Source: JAGPUQ01 sp963708735 (lineage in GTDB: Bacteria > Pseudomonadota > Gammaproteobacteria > Pseudomonadales > Porticoccaceae). From it: a stretch of 64,000 bases of DNA. The DNA is taken from positions 248,001 through 312,000 of the forward strand of contig CAVPTW010000022.1 in the NCBI GenBank assembly GCA_963708735.1. Direction: 5' to 3'. How positions within the stretch are numbered: position 1 is the first letter of the stretch; the number at the start of each line of letters is the position of its first letter. Below the pieces are notes generated by a model, which worked only from the letters and a program-made list of their open reading frames with translations, had not been told where the DNA came from and ran no database searches. Both the position numbers and the translations under genes were made by a program. This document shows positions 52,182 through 59,874 of the stretch, one piece after another.

Positions 52182-53291
52182 TCAGCCCGCGGCAGCGCAG
52201 CGCGGTATTTCGGGCTTGAGCAGGGGTTCGCCGGGGAGCTTGCGAACTTCCGGCAATACCTCCTTGGCGAACAGGCGGAGGCTCCTTTCGGCTTCTGCGT
52301 GGGGCATGCCCGCGTAGCTGAATACGCCGGTATAGGCGCCCGCACCGGTGCGCTCGGTGAAGTTCTTGATGGTCTCGAAGCATTTTTCCGGCGTGCCCCA
52401 GACCTGAATGCTCATGAAGAACTTGACGACGTCCTCGATACTCTTGCTGACGTGATCCTGCATGGCAGCGTAGGTTTCGTAGCCTTTGGTTTTTTTCAGA
52501 TGGTCGCCAGCCATTTCGTAGTGCTTGACCACGGAACGGTAGTAGCCGCCGATATATTGGTACGCGAGCTCCTCGGCGCGACCGGCGTCCTCGTGGCACA
52601 GCGTCCAGCCGGCAAGGATCGGCGCCGGCGCGGCGGTGCCATTGACCTGCTTGAACAGCGCGCGGTAGTCGGCGAGTTCCCGATCGACGTGTTCCCAGGG
52701 CTTCTGCGGAATGATCAGGATGCCGATACCGAGCTCCGCCATGATCCGGGAGGATTCCGGTGAAACGGCAGCCGCATAGGTGCGGCCGCGGAAAGTCTTG
52801 AATGGGCGCGGGCGGATTTCCCGGCGGACCTGCTTGATGTGTTTGCCGTCGAATTCACAAAAGCCGGTTTCGAGGCCTTCCAGAATCATCTGCGCGGCTT
52901 CGGTGAAATATTCGCGGCTGGTGTTCATGTCGCGCCCGAAGCCTTCGAACTCGACCCGGCCCAGACCACGACCGATGCCGAGGATCATGCGGCCGTCGGA
53001 CATGTTGTCGAGCATGGAGATTTCTTCGGCGACCCGCATCGGGTCGTGCCAGGGCAGCACGATGACCATGGTGCCCAACCCCAGGTTGGGATTGCGCCCG
53101 GCCCAGTACGACAAGAACTGGGTCACGTCCGGGCACATGGTGTAGTCGGTGAAGTGGTGCTCCACGCCCCAGATCGACTGGAAGCCGAGCCCTTCGGCCA
53201 GATCGCCCAGCGCGAGGTCGTTCCGGTACACCTGCCTGTCGGTCAGCTTGGGATCGACACCCTGAAAAATGATGGACAGCCCTACGTCCAT
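52182..53291 (-). CDS. LLM-class flavin-dependent oxidoreductase
   Basis: 369 residues of the luciferase-like superfamily: MDVGLSIIFQ, GFQSIWGVEHHFTDYTMCPDV, GLGTMVIVLPWHDPMRVAEEI, SDGRMILGIGRGLGRVEFEGFG, and a C-terminal WGTPEKCFETIKNF. Uses FMNH2 or F420. It differs clearly from the LLM protein at 29176. The closest general resemblance is to limonene/alkanal monooxygenase-type proteins in terpenoid and steroid clusters; substrate unknown. It forms an operon with the dioxygenase downstream. A terminator separates it from the SDR genes upstream. Confidence 0.86.
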   Translation of the reverse strand: MDVGLSIIFQGVDPKLTDRQVYRNDLALGDLAEGLGFQSIWGVEHHFTDYTMCPDVTQFLSYWAGRNPNLGLGTMVIVLPWHDPMRVAEEISMLDNMSDGRMILGIGRGLGRVEFEGFGRDMNTSREYFTEAAQMILEGLETGFCEFDGKHIKQVRREIRPRPFKTFRGRTYAAAVSPESSRIMAELGIGILIIPQKPWEHVDRELADYRALFKQVNGTAAPAPILAGWTLCHEDAGRAEELAYQYIGGYYRSVVKHYEMAGDHLKKTKGYETYAAMQDHVSKSIEDVVKFFMSIQVWGTPEKCFETIKNFTERTGAGAYTGVFSYAGMPHAEAERSLRLFAKEVLPEVRKLPGEPLLKPEIPRCAAAG

Positions 53292-53355
53292 TGCAAATAC
53301 CTCGATAAGTTGGAAAAGTGGTTGGCAAATAAAGTTTGGCGAGCGTAGCAGAAAT

Positions 53356-53380
53356 AAAAACCCCCGGGAGGTCCCGGGGG
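53356..53380 (-). terminator. Rho-independent terminator of the SDR operon
   Basis: On the minus strand CCCCCGGGA, loop CC, TCCCGGGGG, then T5. A 9-bp perfect GC stem located 24 bases past the stop of the last SDR gene. Confidence 0.9.
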
Positions 53381-53403
53381 AATGCGACGTCGTCCGGCCG
53401 GCC

Positions 53404-54171
53404 TCAGATCGCCAGCGAGAGACCGCCATCCACCACGATGATGGAGCCGGTGATGAAGTCCGACGCCGGGCTCGCCAGCAGGATCGCAATACCCTGGAAG
53501 TCCGCCGGCCGGCCGAACTTGCCCACCGGCGTCCGCTTCACGATATAGTCCACCAGCCTGTTCTTGTTCGGTCCCTCGCAGGGCATCATCTCGGTGTCGA
53601 CGAGGCCGGGCAGCAGCGCGTTGACCTGGATGTTGTGCTTGCCCCAGCCCTGCGCCAGGCTCTGGGTCATGTGATCCATGCCGCCCTTGGCCGCCGCGTA
53701 GTGCACCAGCTTGCCGAAGCCGAGCTTGGTGATGATCGAGCCGACATTGATGATCTTGCCGCCGCCCGCCTTGACCATTTCGGGAAAACACGCCTTGCTG
53801 GTCAGAAAGCAGGAGGTCATGTTGATGGCGATGAAGTTGTTCCACTCCTCCAGGGTCATGGTCTCGGCGGGAATCCCCCAACTGATGGCGGCATTGTTGA
53901 ACAGGATGTCGATGCGGCCAAAGCGCGCCACGGTCTCCTTGACCATGCGGTTGACATCGTCTTCCCGGGACACGTCGCACTGAATGCCGAGCGCGTCCGC
54001 ACCCTCGGCCTTGAGCTGCGCCACTGCGTTGTCGATCTTGTCCTGGTTGCGTCCCACCACCGCGACCTTGGCGCCCACCATCGCGAGGCCCTTGGCGATA
54101 CCGAGGCCCAGACCGCCGTTGCCGCCAGTGATGATCGCGACCTTGCCAGTCAAATCAAACTTGCTGTTCAT
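53404..54171 (-). CDS. SDR oxidoreductase, copy A1
   Basis: 255-residue classical SDR: IITGGNGGLGLGIAKGL (cofactor), ILFNNAAISWG (Asn motif), NVGSIITKLGFGKLVHYAAAKGG (Ser and YxxxK), then a C-terminal VDGGLSLAI. The FabG/gluconate-dehydrogenase-like pattern suggests alcohol/ketone interconversion on an unknown substrate. It is nearly identical to the protein at 55103-55870 (about seven differing residues by eye: e.g. N48/S, K/E after RMV, I/A in DYIVKR). It is preceded by GGGAGAACCTGA. Last gene of the four-SDR minus-strand array. Confidence 0.9.
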   Translation of the reverse strand: MNSKFDLTGKVAIITGGNGGLGLGIAKGLAMVGAKVAVVGRNQDKIDNAVAQLKAEGADALGIQCDVSREDDVNRMVKETVARFGRIDILFNNAAISWGIPAETMTLEEWNNFIAINMTSCFLTSKACFPEMVKAGGGKIINVGSIITKLGFGKLVHYAAAKGGMDHMTQSLAQGWGKHNIQVNALLPGLVDTEMMPCEGPNKNRLVDYIVKRTPVGKFGRPADFQGIAILLASPASDFITGSIIVVDGGLSLAI

Positions 54172-54226
54172 TCAGGTTCTCCCGATAGATTTCCCGGTGA
54201 AGCGCCGCGGGTATCCGCAGCACGCA

Positions 54227-54997
54227 TCAAATGCCGCCAACCGTCATCCCGCCGTCGGCAACGATGATGGAGCCGGTGATGAAGCTGGAGGCGTCGCTCG
54301 CCAGCAGGATCGAAATACCTTCGAAATCGTCCGGCATGCCAAAGCGCTGAACCGGAGATTTCTTGACGATGTAATCCACCAGGGGTCCGATCTTGTTGGG
54401 CCCGAAGCAGGGCATCATCTCGGAATGGACCAGTCCGGGCAGCACCGCATTGACCTGGATATTGTCCTTGCCCCAGGCGCGGGCGAGGCTCTGGGTCATG
54501 TGGTCCATGCCGCCCTTGGCCGCCGCATAGTGCACCAGCTTGCCAAATCCTTTTTGGGTGATGGCTGAGCCGATGTTGATGATCTTGCCGCCGCCGGCCT
54601 TGATGAATTCCGGGTAGCAGGCCTTGGAACACAGGAAGCAGGAAGTCAGATCGATGGCGATGAATTCGTTCCACTGTTCCAGCGTGAGCTTTTCCGGCGC
54701 CACGCCCCAGCTGATGGCGGCGTTGTTGACGAGGATATCGACGCGACCGAAGTGCTCGGCGGTCTCCTTGACCATGCGGTTGACATCGCCTTCCTTGGAC
54801 ACATCGGCCCGCACGCCCAGGGACTTGTAGCCCAGTTCGGTCATCTCGGCGACGGCAGCGTCGATTTTGGTCTGGTTGCGCCCGACCAGCGCGACTGCAC
54901 AGCCTTCGGAGGCCAGTCCCTTGGCAATGCCCAAGCCCAGGCCGCCGTTACCGCCGGTGACTATCGCGACCTTGCCCGTCAAATCAAACAGTTTCAT
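54227..54997 (-). CDS. SDR oxidoreductase, copy B1
   Basis: 256-residue SDR. IVTGGNGGLGLGIAKGLASEG, ILVNNAAISWG and NIGSAITQKGFGKLVHYAAAKGG hold the cofactor and catalytic residues. Its C-terminus TVGGI has one more Gly than copy B2. It is clearly related to the A-type protein but a distinct paralogue (about two-thirds identical by eye), so A and B may form a heteromer or act on different steps. It is 105 bp downstream of A2 and 55 bp upstream of A1. Substrate unknown. Confidence 0.9.
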   Translation of the reverse strand: MKLFDLTGKVAIVTGGNGGLGLGIAKGLASEGCAVALVGRNQTKIDAAVAEMTELGYKSLGVRADVSKEGDVNRMVKETAEHFGRVDILVNNAAISWGVAPEKLTLEQWNEFIAIDLTSCFLCSKACYPEFIKAGGGKIINIGSAITQKGFGKLVHYAAAKGGMDHMTQSLARAWGKDNIQVNAVLPGLVHSEMMPCFGPNKIGPLVDYIVKKSPVQRFGMPDDFEGISILLASDASSFITGSIIVADGGMTVGGI

Positions 54998-55102
54998 GTT
55001 TTACCCCTAGAAAAATAGCGATTGATCCAAACACCGCGCCTACTGTTCGGCTATTGCGGCGCAACTGATGCCCAATAGCGGGCGTAATTGGAACCGGGTT
55101 AA

Positions 55103-55870
55103 TTAAATAGACAGCGAGAGACCGCCATCGACCACGATGATGGAGCCGGTGATGAAGTCCGACGCCGGGCTCGCCAGCAGGATCGCAATGCCGTGAAAGT
55201 CCGCCGGCCGGCCGAACTTGCCCACCGGCGTCCGCTTTACCGCGTAGTCCACCAGCCTGTTCTTGTTCGGTCCCTCGCAGGGCATCATCTCGGTGTCGAC
55301 GAGGCCGGGCAGCAGCGCATTGACCTGGATGTTGTGCTTGCCCCAGCCCTGCGCCAGGCTCTGGGTCATGTGGTCCATGCCGCCCTTGGCCGCCGCGTAG
55401 TGCACCAGCTTGCCAAAGCCGAGCTTGGTGATGATCGAGCCGACATTGATGATCTTGCCGCCGCCCGCCTTGACCATCTCGGGAAAACACGCCTTGCTGG
55501 TCAGGAAGCAGGAGGTCATGTTGATGCCGATGAAATTGTTCCACTGCTCCAGGGTCATGGTCTCGGCGGGAATCCCCCAACTGATCGCCGCATTGTTGAA
55601 CAGGATGTCGATGCGGCCAAAGCGCGCCACGGTCTCCTCGACCATGCGGTTGACATCGTCCTCCCGGGACACGTCGCACTGAATGCCGAGCGCATCCGCG
55701 CCCTCGGCCTTGAGCTGTGCCACCGCGCTGTCGATCTTGTCCTGGTTGCGTCCCACCACCGCGACCTTGGCGCCCACCATCGCCAGGCCCTTGGCGATGC
55801 CGAGGCCCAGACCGCCGTTGCCGCCGGTGATGATCGCGACCTTGCCGGTCAAATCAAACTTGCTGTTCAT
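55103..55870 (-). CDS. SDR oxidoreductase, copy A2
   Basis: 255-residue SDR, the duplicate of the gene at 53404-54171. Catalytic Asn/Ser/Tyr/Lys and TGGNGGLG are intact, so both copies should be active. Differences from A1 include DSAVAQ for DNAVAQ, EETV for KETV, GINM for AINM, DYAVKR for DYIVKR and LSLSI for LSLAI at the C-terminus; several lie in the substrate-side half. GGAGAACCTGATA precedes the ATG. A 105-bp gap to B1 downstream contains no clear terminator. Confidence 0.9.
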   Translation of the reverse strand: MNSKFDLTGKVAIITGGNGGLGLGIAKGLAMVGAKVAVVGRNQDKIDSAVAQLKAEGADALGIQCDVSREDDVNRMVEETVARFGRIDILFNNAAISWGIPAETMTLEQWNNFIGINMTSCFLTSKACFPEMVKAGGGKIINVGSIITKLGFGKLVHYAAAKGGMDHMTQSLAQGWGKHNIQVNALLPGLVDTEMMPCEGPNKNRLVDYAVKRTPVGKFGRPADFHGIAILLASPASDFITGSIIVVDGGLSLSI

Positions 55871-55923
55871 TATCAGGTTCTCCAGATAACTTACTGATTA
55901 AGAAGCGCGTGCCAGCCTGGCGA

Positions 55924-56691
55924 TCAGATCCCGATCGTCAGGCCGCCGTCGGCGACGATGATGGAGCCGGTGATGAAGCTGGAGGCGTCGCTCGCCAGCA
56001 GGATCGAAATGCCTTCGAAATCGTCCGGCATGCCAAAGCGCTGAACCGGAGATTTTTTGACGACGTAATCTACCGCGCGGCCGATCTTGTTGGGACCGAA
56101 GCAGGGCATCATCTCGGAATGCACCAGACCGGGTAGCACCGCGTTGACCTGGATATTGTCCTTGCCCCAAGCGCGGGCGAGGCTCTGGGTCATGTGGTCC
56201 ATGCCACCCTTGGCCGCCGCGTAGTGCACCAGCTTGCCATGGCCTTTCTTGGTGATGGCTGAGCCGATGTTGATGATCTTGCCGCCGCCGGCCTTGATGA
56301 ACTCCGGGTAGCAAGCCTTGGAACACAGGAAGCAGGAGGTCAGATCGATGGCGATGAATTCGTTCCACTGTTCCAGCGTGAGCTTTTCCGGCGTCACGCC
56401 CCAGCTGATGGCGGCGTTGTTGACGAGGATATCGACGCGGCCGAAGTGCTCGGCGGTCTCCTTGACCATGCGGTTGACATCGTCTTCCCTGGAGACATCG
56501 GCCCGCACGCCCAGGGACTTGTAACCCAGTTCGGTCATCTCGGCGACGGCAGCGTCGATTTTGGTCTGGTTGCGCCCGACCAGGGCGACCGCGCAGCCTT
56601 CTGACGCCAGTCCCTTAGCGATGCCCAGACCCAGTCCGCCGTTACCGCCGGTGACTATCGCGACCTTGCCCGTCAAATCGAATATATCCAC
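55924..56691 (-). CDS. SDR oxidoreductase, copy B2
   Basis: 255-residue SDR, the duplicate of the gene at 54227-54997. It starts at GTG 56691 (VDIFDLTGK) with a strong GAGGAG; the B1 copy instead begins ATG (MKLFDLTGK), so the duplication junction or later change altered the first three codons. Differences include VSREDD for VSKEGD, TKKGHG for TQKGFG, and GRAVDYVV for GPLVDYIV. Active-site residues are conserved. First gene of the array, so its upstream gap (56692-57009) should hold the promoter. Confidence 0.9.
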   Translation of the reverse strand: MDIFDLTGKVAIVTGGNGGLGLGIAKGLASEGCAVALVGRNQTKIDAAVAEMTELGYKSLGVRADVSREDDVNRMVKETAEHFGRVDILVNNAAISWGVTPEKLTLEQWNEFIAIDLTSCFLCSKACYPEFIKAGGGKIINIGSAITKKGHGKLVHYAAAKGGMDHMTQSLARAWGKDNIQVNAVLPGLVHSEMMPCFGPNKIGRAVDYVVKKSPVQRFGMPDDFEGISILLASDASSFITGSIIVADGGLTIGI

Positions 56692-57009
56692 GCTGTAATC
56701 TCCTCGCACATGAGACCGTTGGAGTAGGGGATCGAGCCGCCGGATACTGTCGGCGCCAAGGGCGGCCCCCGGCACTTGGCCGGCAATTCTGGTGAAATCG
56801 CCGGCAAAAATCTACCCTCTGGTAACAATCCTGATAGTGCGGGCAACAACGCCGTCAAATGGGGCCAGGTTTGGCCTGTGCCTCCAGGCTGGAGGGGACT
56901 GGACCGCACCGATGCACGCCTGGAACTGCGCTTCGGTGCGACCAGGTAATCGTGGGCATTGAGGAGAAAATTCGCCGGATAACCGCCAGACGATGGCTTG
57001 CGCTCCGCC
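56692..57009. other. 318-bp gap upstream of the SDR array with a 15-bp palindrome
   Basis: No gene is supported here. CCTCCAG-G-CTGGAGG (56881-56895) is a perfect palindrome with 7-bp arms and could be an operator or a 3' hairpin of the DHSWG-motif gene ending nearby at 57010. GCCGGCAA occurs twice near 56780-56815. The B2 ribosome-binding site lies at the left end. No confident sigma70 promoter was picked. Confidence 0.35.
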
Positions 57010-58068
57010 TCAGCGTGCGGCTTCGATGCCCATGCCCACCGGCACTCCGTTCTCGATCTGGTCGAGGTACTCGGAGAGGCCATAACCGACGTGGCCGTTG
57101 CAGCGATATTCGGTCATGGCTTCGGTGATGCGGGTGGAGAGTTCGGTGCCGTCCTCGGCGGTGCGGCGGTTGCGCAGCGGGATCAGGGAAATGACCTTGC
57201 CGGTGATCTCGAATTCCTGACCGCGCTCGGTGCGGCACCAGGCGGTCATCCCGGTCTGGTGGAACTGCGCGTCCCATTCGGAGCGCACACGGGCATCCAC
57301 AATCAGGTCGTAGCGGCCTTCGGTGAACACCATGCCGCCACAGTCGACGCTGCCGTCGCGCATCCCCATGGTCATGATCATGGCGCCGAAATCCCGCCCC
57401 AGGGAAATCGGCAGCCAGCGGTACCAGTAGATGTTCTGCCAGTAGCGTGGCCCCCAGGAGTGATCGCGCAGGCCGAGGCCGTCGATCTGCCAGCTCTGCT
57501 CGCCGACCCGGATTCGCCCGCGCGCCGCGACATGCTGCTCGAAGTGCGCCCGCGCCATGGCGGTTTGGGTATCGAGCTCGATCGGCGAGCCGTCCTCGTT
57601 GAGGTGTTCACCGCCGTACATGGGCGACAGGCCGCTGTAGTCCAGCTCTACCTCGCAATCGAGAATGGGGTTTTCCTTGAAGGCCTTGGCGGGGTTGAGC
57701 ATGTCGTTGGGGTTGGCGAGCACCGCGACCTTGCCGCTATAGGTGACGCGCTGGCGCTTGAAAGGCTCGACGATCTCGAAGCGGGCGCCGCCGGCGCTGT
57801 GCTCGGCGTTGCTGCTGATCTGCGCGCGGTGGTACATGAAGCCGACCTTGCCGTCGGGCAGGTACAGGCAGATGGAAACTTCGGCGTGGCCCTCGTTGAC
57901 CCGATTGCCGATGCGAAACCAGCCGCCGACCTGCTGCCTGGCATCGTAGATATTGTAGTAGGCGCTTTCGTTGAAGTTGCTCGCGGACTCCGGTGGATGG
58001 TTGTATTCGTCTGCGGGTTCGAGGCGCACCCGGTCGCCGGGCTTGGTGATGAAGATATGCTTGGCCAT
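57010..58068 (-). CDS. DHSWG-motif protein of unknown function (DUF7064/7065-like, possible lipocalin-type fold)
   Basis: 352 residues, cytoplasmic (no signal peptide, no membrane segment). The middle region has GLRDHSWGPRYWQNIYWYRWL, and the N-terminal half has VGGWFRIGNRVNEGHAEVSICLYLPDG. This RDHSWGxR pattern occurs in proteins of unknown function in steroid and terpenoid catabolic clusters, and the general beta-rich layout recalls CrtC/AttH-type lipocalin-like hydratases. Function not assigned. Its position beside the SDR array suggests a role in the same pathway. ATG 58068 follows AGGAG. The 191-bp gap upstream (58069-58259) shows nothing clear. Confidence 0.7.
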   Translation of the reverse strand: MAKHIFITKPGDRVRLEPADEYNHPPESASNFNESAYYNIYDARQQVGGWFRIGNRVNEGHAEVSICLYLPDGKVGFMYHRAQISSNAEHSAGGARFEIVEPFKRQRVTYSGKVAVLANPNDMLNPAKAFKENPILDCEVELDYSGLSPMYGGEHLNEDGSPIELDTQTAMARAHFEQHVAARGRIRVGEQSWQIDGLGLRDHSWGPRYWQNIYWYRWLPISLGRDFGAMIMTMGMRDGSVDCGGMVFTEGRYDLIVDARVRSEWDAQFHQTGMTAWCRTERGQEFEITGKVISLIPLRNRRTAEDGTELSTRITEAMTEYRCNGHVGYGLSEYLDQIENGVPVGMGIEAAR

Positions 58069-58259
58069 GGTGTATCTCCTGGAGTTTCCCTGAGGTTTTG
58101 CTGAAGTTTTGTGCCCCGGCCGGGGTGGCTGAGTAAGGTTCGCCTCCAGCATAGGGTCGGCTTATCGCGCTGGCAATCGACGCGAAGTTTTCGGCGTGAA
58201 GTTTCCCGCCTCGGTCCAGCTACCTGAGCGTTGGACAGCCCCTGGAGAAAGCCCCGGCG

Positions 58260-58700
58260 TCAGGGTTTGAAGTAGGCGTAGTCCTCCGAGAACTGCAAGC
58301 GGGCGATTTCGGCCGCTCCAGACTCGACCACACGGGCGTCGGGATGCACGCGCGTGCGGTCGATCTGACGTGCGCTCAGAGTGTTGTTGCAGACACGGAA
58401 CTCGACGCCAGCGAGTATCAGGTCGTCGATCATGGGTTCGTAGGGGTTGCCGTGCTCATCCTTGGCATCCTTCAGCAGGAAATCCACGCCCTGGCCCAGC
58501 GCCACGACCACGATCTTGACGCCCGGATCGGCCTTCAGGTGGTTGGTCATGTTGCGGAGGGCCGGGATGGCGCGCGCGCTGTCGTCGATGTGGTACACGA
58601 CGCGGGGCGCGGCGGCTGCGTCGGCGGCCTGCCCGAAAAGTACCACCGCGAGCAGCCCTGCCGTCACAAAACGGCGATAACTCGGCGTCGAACGGATCAT
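58260..58700 (-). CDS. Exported DsrE-family protein
   Basis: 146 residues with a signal peptide (RRFVTAGLLAVVLFGQAADAAAA). The mature part is a DsrE/DsrF-like fold: VVYHIDDSARAIPALRNMTNHLKAD, KIVVVALGQGVDFLL, and VEFRVCNNTLSARQID, with one Cys in FRVCNNTL at the position of the sulfur-carrying Cys in many DsrE proteins. A periplasmic DsrE-like protein next to sox genes suggests handling of sulfane sulfur (inference). It starts 37 bp after the metallo-hydrolase stop; GGAG precedes ATG 58700. In-frame codons upstream overlap the neighbouring gene and are not part of it. Confidence 0.82.
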   Translation of the reverse strand: MIRSTPSYRRFVTAGLLAVVLFGQAADAAAAPRVVYHIDDSARAIPALRNMTNHLKADPGVKIVVVALGQGVDFLLKDAKDEHGNPYEPMIDDLILAGVEFRVCNNTLSARQIDRTRVHPDARVVESGAAEIARLQFSEDYAYFKP

Positions 58701-58737
58701 GGGTGACTCCCCGGTAGCTTGCCTGTTGTCGGCGATT

Positions 58738-59736
58738 TCAGTGTGGCGCGCCGCCCAGCATCTCGGCCTGCATCTCGAGATAGACCGAGTAGGCGTTGCG
58801 CCGACTGGCGACGTCGAAGGTCGGCAGTCCTGCGAAGGCGGACCAGTCGATGGCCGCGTAGGCTTCATCGAAACTTTGCAGGTTTTCCACCGCCATGCCC
58901 AGTTGTGCGCGCAGGAATTCGAGATAGGCGCGCGTAACCTTGAGATCCTGTGCCACCTGCATCGACGCAGTGCCGTGACCGGGCACCACGATTCGCGGCG
59001 CAGTGCGCTCGATACGCGCCAGCGCGGCCAGCCATTCGCGCGTGTTGCCGTCCACCACGAAAGGCAGCCGTCCGCTAAAGAACAGGTCGCCGGCAAACAG
59101 CACGCCTTGGTCGGGGATGAACAGCATCAAATCGCCGGGCGCGTGGGAGTTGCCACCACTGATCAACTCGAAGCGCGTGCCGCCCAGTTCGAAAGGAATG
59201 GGTTGTGCGGTCGGGAATTCCAGCCAGCGATCGGCGGGGACCAGTTGCGTCTGGTCGTTGACCCAGGGCGACAGATCGCGCCGGCGTTGCGCCAGCCGCT
59301 CCGGGGCGAGATCCGAAGCCAGATACTGCCGACCCTCGCTGCGCGCCCAGATCGCGGCGCCCGCGGCCTTGAAGACTTGCAGTCCGTAGAAGTGGTCGGC
59401 GTGGTAGTGGCTCAGGATGACGTAGCGGATGGGCTGGGGGGTGATCTTGCGGATGGCATCCAGCATTGCCGCGGCGAGAGCCGGTGTTCCCAATGCGTCG
59501 AAGACCACCACGCCCTCTGGCGTCACCACGAACCCGGCGTTGCTGGTGAAGCCCCGATTCGCGCGCGACGCCATCGCCGACTCGCCTTCGAAGTACCAGG
59601 CCGTGGCCGACAGAGTACGCGGGATCAGTGCAAGCGGCGGTTCCGCAGGCCCAGCGGCGGCGACATGCATCGGGGCTGACAGCGACAGCGCGCAACCGAT
59701 GATACTGGCGAGGAAAAATCGTCCGAGGCTGGTCAT
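58738..59736 (-). CDS. soxH: Exported metallo-beta-lactamase-fold hydrolase (SoxH-like)
   Basis: 332 residues with an N-terminal signal peptide (FFLASIIGCALSLSAPMHVAAA). Zinc-binding motifs: LSHYHADHFYG (HxHxDH), GGNSHAPGDLMLF, FAGDLFFSGRLPFV and IVVPGHGTA. This pattern is shared by SoxH and related quinoprotein-relay metallo-hydrolases found in sox clusters. The exact substrate is not established; SoxH is not essential for thiosulfate oxidation in Paracoccus. It is divergent from soxC with a 138-bp shared promoter region and is followed by the DsrE-like gene. Confidence 0.82.
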   Translation of the reverse strand: MTSLGRFFLASIIGCALSLSAPMHVAAAGPAEPPLALIPRTLSATAWYFEGESAMASRANRGFTSNAGFVVTPEGVVVFDALGTPALAAAMLDAIRKITPQPIRYVILSHYHADHFYGLQVFKAAGAAIWARSEGRQYLASDLAPERLAQRRRDLSPWVNDQTQLVPADRWLEFPTAQPIPFELGGTRFELISGGNSHAPGDLMLFIPDQGVLFAGDLFFSGRLPFVVDGNTREWLAALARIERTAPRIVVPGHGTASMQVAQDLKVTRAYLEFLRAQLGMAVENLQSFDEAYAAIDWSAFAGLPTFDVASRRNAYSVYLEMQAEMLGGAPH

Positions 59737-59750
59737 AGGTTACCGGGCAG

Positions 59751-59784
59751 GGGGTTGTACCCCGGAAACAATCGGGAGTATCTT
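59751..59784. promoter_or_regulatory. Candidate promoter/operator between soxH-like and soxC
   Basis: GGGG-TTGTA-CCCC (59751-59763) is a short inverted repeat whose loop holds TTGTAC (59755-59760), an acceptable -35; TATCTT (59779-59784) follows at 18 bp as a weak -10 for soxC. The overlap with a palindrome would suit repression, e.g. by a SoxR-type ArsR protein, but no regulator gene is visible. Confidence 0.35.
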
Positions 59785-59874
59785 ACTTTAGAGGATGCAG
59801 AATTAACCAGCGCCCAGGGTCCGCGAGTACGACCCGGGCCGCAGTCCGATGGCGTCGGTGAGGAGACAGGCCTG

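Larger units (their letters stand above)
53404..56691. repeat. Tandem duplication of a two-SDR-gene unit (A-B-A-B), ~1.7 kb period
   Basis: Unit 1 is A1 (53404-54171) plus B1 (54227-54997); unit 2 is A2 (55103-55870) plus B2 (55924-56691). Start codons are offset by 1699 bases (A) and 1694 bases (B). The A copies differ at about seven of 255 residues and the B copies at about a dozen, while A and B differ much more. The A-gene ribosome-site context (GGAGAACCTGA or close) is also conserved. This shows an older A/B split followed by a recent segmental duplication. Confidence 0.93.

Noticed and set aside
58701..59096. Upstream in-frame extension of the DsrE-like gene
   Set aside because: It overlaps the metallo-hydrolase coding region and would bury an obvious signal peptide; ATG 58700 has a proper ribosome site.
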